Source: a virus
Reading direction: 5' to 3' (one strand)
DNA: 27,360 nt
Virus record (IMG/VR): IMGVR_UViG_3300031774_000116
Coordinates: 1-27,360 of that record
Numbering within the stretch: the stretch's first letter is position 1; every line of letters starts with the position of its first letter. Positions 1-5,661 of this stretch are shown in pieces. A program made the position numbers and the translations under genes. The notes under the pieces were generated by a model. The model searched no databases. It saw nothing but the letters and a program-made list of their open reading frames with translations, and was not told where the DNA came from.

Positions 1-51
1 ACTGTACATTTAGCATCTACAGTAGAAATTACAGCAATTACAGTAGCATAA
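1..51 (+). CDS. C-terminal end of an upstream gene, cut by window edge
   Basis: Frame 1 is open from the first base and ends at TAA (49-51), immediately followed by a second TAA. The 16 visible residues read TVHLASTVEITAITVA, an alternating small/hydrophobic pattern typical of the last beta strands of a virion protein. The next gene starts 10 bases later on the same strand. Too little is visible to name a function; a chance open stretch cannot be excluded. Confidence 0.4.
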   Translation, partial: TVHLASTVEITAITVA

Positions 52-61
52 TAATTAGTTG

Positions 62-223
62 ATGAAATCCCAAGGATTAGGCGATTCTATTGAAAAGTTT
101 ACTACAAAAACAGGTATTAAGACCATCGTTGATTCAGTCTCCGAAGGTCTTAATATTCCTTGTGGATGTCAACAACGTAAAGATGCATTAAACAAAATGT
201 TTCCATATTCAACAAGAAAATAA
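62..223 (+). CDS. 53-aa small conserved-type phage protein with CGC motif
   Basis: ATG at 62 opens a 53-residue frame ending at TAA 221-223, which overlaps the next ATG by one base (TAATG). The N-terminal part (GLGDSIEKFTTKTGIKTIVD) should form an amphipathic helix. It is followed by Cys34-Gly-Cys36, then QQRKDALNKMFPY. From memory, small proteins with a 'GIK..V' helix, a Cys-x-Cys pair and an 'RK..LN..FPY' ending recur near head and packaging genes of Bacteroidota phages; their function is unknown to me. The two cysteines might bind metal, but no full zinc ligand set is visible. The one-base overlap suggests co-translation with the HEXXH gene that follows. Confidence 0.7.
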   Translation: MKSQGLGDSIEKFTTKTGIKTIVDSVSEGLNIPCGCQQRKDALNKMFPYSTRK

Positions 224-549
224 TGGCTTTTAAACTTAATAACCCTCCTTACGTAGCAACAGCTCCAGTCCATGAAATTAACATGGAAGATGGTGTATTA
301 GGTAAAGCTGATAGAAATGGAAATATATTAATTAATAATAAAATAACAGATCCTAAGCAAAGACAAGAAGTTATTGATCATGAACAAATTCATATTAATG
401 ACATTCAATCTGGTCTTTTGTATTATGATGATGAAAATGTATATAGTCGTGAATCAGTAAATGATAAGTGGCAAATTCATCCTCGAGCTAATATAAAAGA
501 AGGTAGTAAGACGTTAAGTTGGGAGAAAAAAGCACATAAACACACATAA
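223..549 (+). CDS. Small HEXXH protein, metallopeptidase-like
   Basis: This 108-aa soluble protein has no signal peptide or membrane segment. Residues 49-60 contain HEQIH (His53, Glu54, His57), the zincin HEXXH signature, preceded by a helix-compatible segment (DPKQRQEV). Upstream, NGNILINNKI looks like the edge strands that precede the active helix in minimal gluzincin folds. Downstream, YYDDENVY and LSWEKKAHK are ordered-looking motifs that may supply a third ligand. The start is fixed by the TAATG overlap with the preceding gene. Small HEXXH proteins of this type are, from memory, recurrent in marine and Bacteroidota phages without an assigned role; prohead or virion protein processing would be a guess. 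HEXXH alone does not prove catalysis. Confidence 0.75.
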   Translation: MAFKLNNPPYVATAPVHEINMEDGVLGKADRNGNILINNKITDPKQRQEVIDHEQIHINDIQSGLLYYDDENVYSRESVNDKWQIHPRANIKEGSKTLSWEKKAHKHT

Positions 550-560
550 AAATAAATAAA

Positions 561-926
561 ATGGGAACAGGTAAAAAAATGGCTGGTGGTTCATTCATGA
601 GTAAACACGCTAAAAATCTATTGAACTACATGCCTATTGATGATAGGGCTGGTTCAGGTTCAGATTCAGATTTAAATTATAATGGTAGTCCATTAAACGA
701 TAACGGAGATCACAAACATCCACATAGTACATTCGAAAGTATTAAAGCTTATGGTAGAAAAACAGTACAAAATGTAAAAGACTTTGTAAAGGCTGGAAAT
801 AAAAAAGGGTGGACATTAAAATCAAGTGGACCAGCAGGAGGTAGAAGCTTAGTAGCACCTAGCTCTGAAGGAGGTCAAGTTGGATTTTCTGGAGATTCTA
901 AACCTTCTTGGAAGAAAAATAATTAA
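561..926 (+). CDS. Hypothetical Gly/Ser/Asn-rich basic protein
   Basis: This 121-aa protein starts at an ATG preceded by AAATAAATAAA, the leader style used throughout the window. It is hydrophilic and low in complexity: Gly/Ser/Asp/Asn runs at residues 30-50, a short helix-compatible segment around residues 57-76 (STFESIKAYGRKTVQNVKDF), and a Gly/Ser-rich C-terminus ending in SWKKNN. No enzyme motif, signal peptide or membrane segment is visible. It ends at 926 and the holin-type gene starts at 927 with no gap. I do not recognise the family. Coding is supported by its leader, tight packing and lack of a competing frame. Confidence 0.7.
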   Translation: MGTGKKMAGGSFMSKHAKNLLNYMPIDDRAGSGSDSDLNYNGSPLNDNGDHKHPHSTFESIKAYGRKTVQNVKDFVKAGNKKGWTLKSSGPAGGRSLVAPSSEGGQVGFSGDSKPSWKKNN

Positions 927-1346
927 ATGAGTAAAAAAAAGCCTTTTAAAGATACTGGGGTAGGTAAATTTCTTATTGAAAAAGCCCCTAGTATCTTAGG
1001 AATTGTTGGTGATGCTATATTACCAGGTAATGTAATCTCTGGATTAATATCCGGTAATAGTAGTTTATCTGCTGAAGATAAAGCTATAGCATTAAAGAAA
1101 CTATCAATTGAAAAGGCTGAAATAGATGGAACAACTAAAAGGTGGGTTGCAGATGCAAAATCAGGGGCCTGGCTTGCGGCTAATGTACGGCCAATAGTAT
1201 TAATATTCTTAACAGTAAGTTATGTAGTAGGATGGTATTTAAGTTACCCCTTAGATTCTATCACTGGACTTCTTACAATAGTAATTGGAGGCTATTTCGG
1301 TTCTCGTGGAGTTGAAAAAGTATTCGGAAATAATAAACATAAATAA
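927..1346 (+). CDS. Holin of the three-transmembrane (GTA-type) family
   Basis: This 139-aa protein has a hydrophobic/amphipathic stretch at about residues 16-41, a polar helix (residues 48-70), then RWVADAKSGAWLAANVRP at 72-89. That leads into a membrane helix at 89-106 and a second at 111-125, ending in GGYFGSRGVEKVFG. The sequence 'W..D..SG.WLA.NVRP' followed by two closely spaced helices is characteristic of phage holins of the 3TM family (Pfam holin_3TM type). Such proteins form the inner-membrane lesion that times lysis. No endolysin is visible nearby, so the lysis genes are not all in this window. The start follows the previous stop directly. Confidence 0.75.
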   Translation: MSKKKPFKDTGVGKFLIEKAPSILGIVGDAILPGNVISGLISGNSSLSAEDKAIALKKLSIEKAEIDGTTKRWVADAKSGAWLAANVRPIVLIFLTVSYVVGWYLSYPLDSITGLLTIVIGGYFGSRGVEKVFGNNKHK

Positions 1347-1354
1347 ATAAAAAA

Positions 1355-2065
1355 ATGGGATTTTATCAAAAAAATATGGTTGATGCATCTACTCATGCAG
1401 TAGCTATAGAAACAGTTGGTACTTTAAGAGCACCAGGTGCATCAGCGGCTGGTATACCTGTAGGACAATTTACAGATACAACTGCTAATATAGCTGCATC
1501 TGCTCAAACTGTTACAGCTTTTGCTTCTGGAGGTACTTTTTTAGGTTCAGCAAGTAACACTCAAAACAAACAATGGGGAGCGTATTATACTATTGAAACA
1601 GATAGTGCTGGAGCAATAACAAATGTAAGAGTAGTACAAACACGACCTGATGGATTAAATCAAGGCGCTGCACCAGGTGCACCCGCTAATCCAGGTTCTG
1701 GTCCAAATATGGGAGTTGCTACACAAACTATTGTTTTTAGCGCATCAGATTTAAATACAGCTTTTGGACAAACTAATATAACAGGTACGTTATCAATAGC
1801 TTTAGCTGGTACAGATTTACAAGCTCCTACTACGGGTGCTGATGCTGGTACAAACGCAATATATGAAGCTGATCCTGGATTTAGTGGTTTTGGATTATAT
1901 GTAGGTGGAACTGGAGATATTAAATTAGAATTTGCTGCAGCACCACCAAATCAAACAGTAACAATACAAAGTATTCCAGCGGGAACTACATTAAGTATGC
2001 TTGTTAGAAAAGTATATACCAATGATACTACTACCACTGCATCAGAAATGATAGCACTATATTAA
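1355..2065 (+). CDS. Beta-rich virion surface protein (decoration, spike or head-fibre type)
   Basis: This 236-aa protein is rich in Ala, Gly, Thr and Ser and nearly lacks charged clusters, as expected for an extracellular beta-structured capsid or tail component. It divides into an N-terminal region (1-115), a Pro/Gly linker (QGAAPGAPANPGSGPN, about 104-119) and a C-terminal region. Its end runs GDIKLEFAAAPPNQTVTIQS, then IPAGTTLSMLVRKVYT, then ASEMIALY. That ending pattern (strand, 'T..I..IPAGT.L...V..V', 'ALY') is, from memory, common in phage capsid-decoration or spike-like proteins. The leader is AAATAAAAAA before ATG. The exact virion location cannot be read from the sequence. Confidence 0.6.
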   Translation: MGFYQKNMVDASTHAVAIETVGTLRAPGASAAGIPVGQFTDTTANIAASAQTVTAFASGGTFLGSASNTQNKQWGAYYTIETDSAGAITNVRVVQTRPDGLNQGAAPGAPANPGSGPNMGVATQTIVFSASDLNTAFGQTNITGTLSIALAGTDLQAPTTGADAGTNAIYEADPGFSGFGLYVGGTGDIKLEFAAAPPNQTVTIQSIPAGTTLSMLVRKVYTNDTTTTASEMIALY

Positions 2066-2094
2066 TAAATAAATAAATAATTAAATCTAATCAA

Positions 2095-2412
2095 ATGACA
2101 AAAAAAGAAACAACAGAAGGATGTTCTTCTTGTGACGATAAAAATAAAAAAGTTGCAGGAAAAATAACTGAAGAACAATTATCTACTATTAAAAAACAAC
2201 AAGAAGAAATAACTCAATCATTAAGAGATATAGGATATTTAGAAAGCCAAAAACATGGTTTATTACATAAATATGCTGGTATTGTACAAGATGCTGAGGA
2301 GTTTAAAACAAAACTTGAAGAAGAATATGGAGGTATAAATATTAGTCTTGATGACGGTAGTTATACTATGATAGAAGATAAAAAAGAAGAAGATAAAAAA
2401 AGTGAGCAGTAA
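2095..2412 (+). CDS. Coiled-coil protein with N-terminal CxxC
   Basis: This 105-aa protein has an N-terminal polar tail with Cys10-Ser-Ser-Cys13, then a long helical segment (residues 25-83) with heptad-like spacing of Leu/Ile (EEQLSTIKKQQEEITQSLRD and onward). A small 'GGINISLDDGSYTMI' hairpin follows, then an acidic/Lys-rich tail. The helical part plus 'YGGINI.L..G.YT' resembles a prefoldin-like coiled-coil family that recurs in Bacteroidota phages; I know no function. Its last 11 bases overlap the next gene, suggesting coupled translation. Confidence 0.7.
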   Translation: MTKKETTEGCSSCDDKNKKVAGKITEEQLSTIKKQQEEITQSLRDIGYLESQKHGLLHKYAGIVQDAEEFKTKLEEEYGGINISLDDGSYTMIEDKKEEDKKSEQ

Positions 2413-2632
2413 AGTTATAAGAAAAATCAGTATTGGCTCTGATTATAAAAATGATGCCATGCATTACGCTGTAGGTCAGCAAGTGTATGGCGGTCATACT
2501 ATCTCTCATATTTTAAATAATGAAGAAGAACAATCTTATAATATATTTATAAAAAAAGATGACGAGGTATTGCCATGGAAAAAATTTAATTCTCAAATGG
2601 CTATATCTGTTGAATATGATCTAGAATATTAA
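2402..2632 (+). CDS. Hypothetical 76-aa protein, GTG start
   Basis: The frame opens with GTG at 2402, inside the 3' end of the previous gene (11-base overlap), and ends at TAA 2630-2632, which shares one base with the next ATG. It begins SSKVIRKISIGSDYKNDAMH, then YAVGQQVYGGHTISHIL. 'ISIG.DYK..MHY.VGQ' is a motif I recall from uncharacterised marine phage proteins. Alternating strands and two charged loops suggest a small beta fold. No better in-frame ATG precedes the conserved-looking motif, which is why the GTG is chosen. Confidence 0.7.
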   Translation: MSSKVIRKISIGSDYKNDAMHYAVGQQVYGGHTISHILNNEEEQSYNIFIKKDDEVLPWKKFNSQMAISVEYDLEY

Positions 2633-3222
2633 TGAATAGTTTATATCAATTTATTATAAAACCTATAGGTGAAAGATATAAAAATAAAATTAATATTGAA
2701 AATAAAGAATTAATCATAAATTCTAGTATATCTAATCATAAATTTATAAATAGAGAAGCAGAAGTTGTGTCTGTTCCACTTGTATATAAAACATCTATAA
2801 ATAAAGGAGATAAAGTTATAGTTCATCATAATTTATTTAGAAGATATTATAATATGAAAGGTAAGTCTGTAAATAGTAGTAAATATTTTAAAGATGATTT
2901 ATACTTTGCAATTCCTTCTCAAGTTTATATGTATTATAGAAACAATACATGGAATACTAATGAAAATTATTGTTTTGTAAAACCGGTATCAGAAGATGAA
3001 AAAATTATAAAGAATACTGGTATACTAAAATATGGTAATAGTTCACTAGAAGTGCTTAATATCAATCCAGGTGATGTTATTGGATTTAATCCATTAAGAG
3101 AATTTGAATTTATAATTGATAATGAGCTTTTATATTGTATGGAATCAAATGATATTGTAATTAAATATGAACACAAAGCAAACCAAAAAGAGTATAATCC
3201 AAGCTGGGCAAAAAGCTGTTGA
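2632..3222 (+). CDS. Tandem GroES-like co-chaperonin candidate
   Basis: This 196-aa protein looks like two GroES-type beta-barrels in one chain. Repeat 1 (about 6-104) opens with FIIKPIGERY, the position of the 'IRPLxDR' strand of GroES, followed by REAEVVSVP, KGDKVIVHHN and PSQVYMYYR. Repeat 2 (about 112-182) opens with CFVKPV and continues TGILKYGN, GDVIGFN, IDNELLYCM, ESNDIVIKYE. The last part matches the order of the GroES C-terminal half (GDIVIFN, IDNEEVLIM, SESDILAIVE). GroES-like phage proteins such as T4 gp31 cap host GroEL while capsid protein folds, so a head-folding role fits its place just before terminase and capsid genes. Repeat 2 lacks room for a normal mobile loop. The assignment is from visual comparison only. 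The start shares a base with the upstream stop. Confidence 0.6.
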   Translation: MNSLYQFIIKPIGERYKNKINIENKELIINSSISNHKFINREAEVVSVPLVYKTSINKGDKVIVHHNLFRRYYNMKGKSVNSSKYFKDDLYFAIPSQVYMYYRNNTWNTNENYCFVKPVSEDEKIIKNTGILKYGNSSLEVLNINPGDVIGFNPLREFEFIIDNELLYCMESNDIVIKYEHKANQKEYNPSWAKSC

Positions 3223-3439
3223 AGAATTAATTAAGGTTGCTAAGGAAAAAATAGTAGACTCAGAAGATGATGTTTCTGCTGATAGATTAAAAAATGCAGC
3301 AGCAACTAAAAAATTAGCTATTTTTGATGCTTTTGAAATACTCACACGTATAGAAGAAGAAGAGAATATGCTAAAAGAGATTAAAGAAGAAAATCGCGGA
3401 AATAACTTTAAAGGATTCGCAGAAAATAGATCTCGATAA
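3167..3439 (+). CDS. Small terminase subunit candidate (TerS)
   Basis: This 90-aa all-helical, highly charged protein sits directly upstream of TerL, whose ATG overlaps its stop by one base. The N-terminal segment (SIIQAGQKAVEELIKVAKEK) and DRLKNAAATKKLAIFDAFEI are two helices, followed by an acidic helix (EEEENMLKEIKEENRG) suited to oligomer ring contacts. Position, size and helical make-up match a small terminase, which binds phage DNA and regulates the large subunit. No helix-turn-helix is obvious. The chosen ATG lies 56 bases inside the GroES-like gene; the overlap is long but falls after the conserved part of that protein, and no later in-frame ATG would keep the first helix. Confidence 0.65.
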   Translation: MNTKQTKKSIIQAGQKAVEELIKVAKEKIVDSEDDVSADRLKNAAATKKLAIFDAFEILTRIEEEENMLKEIKEENRGNNFKGFAENRSR

Positions 3440-5661
3440 TGTACACACAAACTTTATATAAAATTTTACCTAATCATATTAAATCTAATGTAATAAAAAG
3501 AAACAATAGATATAAAAAATGGAAACAAGGTTATGATAAAGAAAATGATATTGTGGTTATCAGCAAAACTGGAGAAATTGGCGAAATATATGAAATCCAA
3601 GGTCTAAAGATTGCATTACCACTCGAAAAAACAGTATATAAAAGAGCAAAAAAGAAAGATGAACAGTATTGGGAGGTTTTTAACTATCCAAAAGAATTAT
3701 CCAAACTTAAAACAGTTTTTGATTGGAATGATAGATCTCTTGATTTTAAAAATAAATGGTATGATTATATTGACGAAGAATTTAAAAGACGTGAAGAAGG
3801 TTTTTGGTTCTACAATAAAGGTAATCCTACTTACATTACTGGTTCTCATTACATGTACCTGCAATGGACCAAGATTGATGTTGGGTCAGCAGAATTTAGG
3901 GAATCGAACAGATTATTCTTCATTTTCTGGGAGGCCTGTAAGTTGGATACCAGATGTTATGGAATGTGCTACCTTAAAAATAGACGGTCTGGCTTTTCGT
4001 TCATGGCGTCTTCAGAATTGGTACACCAAGCAACCATATCCAGTGATTCACGATACGGAATTTTATCTAAGACTGGAGCCGATGCTAAAAAGATGTTTAC
4101 AGATAAAGTTGTACCGATATCGGTTAACTACCCATTTTTCTTCAAACCGATTCAAGACGGTATGGACAGGCCCAAAACGGAACTTGCCTATAGAGTACCA
4201 GCATCCAAACTTACGAGAAAGAAGTTGGACGAAAACACCAAAGTTGAAGAAATACAAGGATTGGACACAACGATCGACTGGAAGAATACCGGGGACAACT
4301 CGTACGATGGGGAGAAATTACAACTTCTCGCCCATGATGAATCAGGGAAATGGGAGAGGCCCGACAACATCCTCAACAACTGGAGGGTCACAAAAACCAC
4401 ATTAAGGTTAGGAAGTAGAATAGTTGGAAAATGTATGATGGGTTCTACTTCAAACGCTTTAGATAAAGGAGGAAATAATTTTAAAAAATTATATGATGCA
4501 TCAGATGTTACAAAAAGAAACCGCAATGGACAGACTAACTCAGGATTATATAGTTTGTTCATACCTATGGAATGGAACTACGAAGGATACCTTGATGCTT
4601 ATGGAATACCTGTCTTTGAAACTCCGAAAAAAGCAATACCTGGGATCGATGGATCGCAAATTGAAATTGGGGTCATTTCCCATTGGGAAAACGAAGTTGA
4701 AGGATTAAAAGATGATCAAGATAGTTTAAATGAATTTTATCGTCAATTTCCCAGAACTGAAAAACATGCTTTTAGAGATGAAGCTAAGGAATCTTTGTTT
4801 AATTTAACAAAAATTTACGAACAAATTGATTATAATGAGGATTTAAGAAACACAAATATTGTTACTCAAGGTAATTTTCAATGGGAAGGTGGGATTAAAG
4901 ATACTAGAGTATTATTTGTTCCTAATAATAATGGAAGATTTTTTATATCTTGGGTTCCTCCAATTAATTTACAAAATAGGTACTTAATAAAAAATGGAAT
5001 TAAATATCCTGGTAATAATGATTGTGGGGCTTTTGGTTGTGACCCTTATGATATATCAGGCACAGTAGACGGTAGAGGATCAAAAGGATCTTTGCATGGT
5101 CTTACAAAATTTACAATGGAGGATGTTCCTCCTAATACATTTTTTTTAGAATATATAGCACGACCACAAACTGCAGAAATATTTTTTGAAGAAGTATTAA
5201 TGGCTTTAGTTTTTTATGGCATGCCATTACTTGCAGAAAACAACAAACCTCGATTATTGTATTATTTAAAAAGAAGAGGTTACCGAGGGTACTCAATGAA
5301 TAGACCTGATAAAATTTATAATAAACTATCTGTAACAGAAAGAGAAATAGGTGGAATACCTAACTCTAGCGAAGATATAAAACAAGCTCATGCTGCTGCA
5401 ATAGAAGATTATATTGAAAATTTTATAGGATATAATGGAGAAAATTATGGAGATATGTATTTCCAAAAAACTCTTGAAGATTGGGCTAAATTCAATATTA
5501 ATAATAGAACTTTACACGATGCGTCTATAAGTTCTGGATTAGCAATTATGGCTTGTAATAAAAATAGATATAGACCTACTGCTGAAAGAACAATAACAAG
5601 TGTACCTTTAGGTTTTAAAAAATATGATAATAAAGGAGTAAATTCAAAAATACTAAATTAG
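3439..5661 (+). CDS. terL: Terminase large subunit (TerL), ATPase and nuclease
   Basis: This 740-aa protein powers DNA packaging into the prohead and cuts the concatemer. The ATPase half shows a divergent Walker A at about 179-191 (LKNRRSGFSFMAS, lacking the classic GKS/T), Walker B at 296-301 (LLAHDE, Asp300/Glu301), and a coupling motif GSTSN at 335-339. The nuclease half shows Asp535 in GCDPYD, a Glu571-containing EYIARPQTAEIFFEEV segment, and Asp694 in LHDAS, fitting the three acidic positions of RNase H-like TerL nucleases. Length is close to TerL of large Bacteroidota podoviruses. The ATG overlaps the upstream stop (TAATG); the portal ATG follows its TAG directly. Bases 3840-4410 have much higher GC and different codon choice than the rest. 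Confidence 0.93.
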   Translation: MYTQTLYKILPNHIKSNVIKRNNRYKKWKQGYDKENDIVVISKTGEIGEIYEIQGLKIALPLEKTVYKRAKKKDEQYWEVFNYPKELSKLKTVFDWNDRSLDFKNKWYDYIDEEFKRREEGFWFYNKGNPTYITGSHYMYLQWTKIDVGSAEFRESNRLFFIFWEACKLDTRCYGMCYLKNRRSGFSFMASSELVHQATISSDSRYGILSKTGADAKKMFTDKVVPISVNYPFFFKPIQDGMDRPKTELAYRVPASKLTRKKLDENTKVEEIQGLDTTIDWKNTGDNSYDGEKLQLLAHDESGKWERPDNILNNWRVTKTTLRLGSRIVGKCMMGSTSNALDKGGNNFKKLYDASDVTKRNRNGQTNSGLYSLFIPMEWNYEGYLDAYGIPVFETPKKAIPGIDGSQIEIGVISHWENEVEGLKDDQDSLNEFYRQFPRTEKHAFRDEAKESLFNLTKIYEQIDYNEDLRNTNIVTQGNFQWEGGIKDTRVLFVPNNNGRFFISWVPPINLQNRYLIKNGIKYPGNNDCGAFGCDPYDISGTVDGRGSKGSLHGLTKFTMEDVPPNTFFLEYIARPQTAEIFFEEVLMALVFYGMPLLAENNKPRLLYYLKRRGYRGYSMNRPDKIYNKLSVTEREIGGIPNSSEDIKQAHAAAIEDYIENFIGYNGENYGDMYFQKTLEDWAKFNINNRTLHDASISSGLAIMACNKNRYRPTAERTITSVPLGFKKYDNKGVNSKILN
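3840..4700 (+). other. High-GC mosaic patch inside terL
   Basis: Hand counts of 60-base lines give 47% GC (4141-4200), 48% (4261-4320) and 52% (4321-4380), against 30% just before (3781-3840), 27% just after (4441-4500) and 20% later in the same gene (5401-5460). A second smaller patch, about 4561-4700, reaches 43% (4621-4680). Synonymous choice changes with it: CTC, CTG, ACC, AAC, GGG, AGG, TCG and CCC codons appear that are rare elsewhere in the window. The main patch covers the Walker A to Walker B core. Recombination or gene conversion from a higher-GC relative is the simplest reading. Confidence 0.7.

Noticed and set aside
2062-2094. AATAAATAAATAAATAA run before the coiled-coil gene
   Set aside because: Looks like an exaggerated A/T translation leader, not a functional repeat.
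2967-3450. Two overlapping - strand frames (69 and 101 codons)
   Set aside because: Shadows of the GroES-like and small terminase genes; no leader or protein character.
3611-4405. 264-codon open frame in another + frame inside terL
   Set aside because: It exists because the high-GC patch has few stop codons; the terL frame carries Walker A and B motifs and is clearly the coding one.
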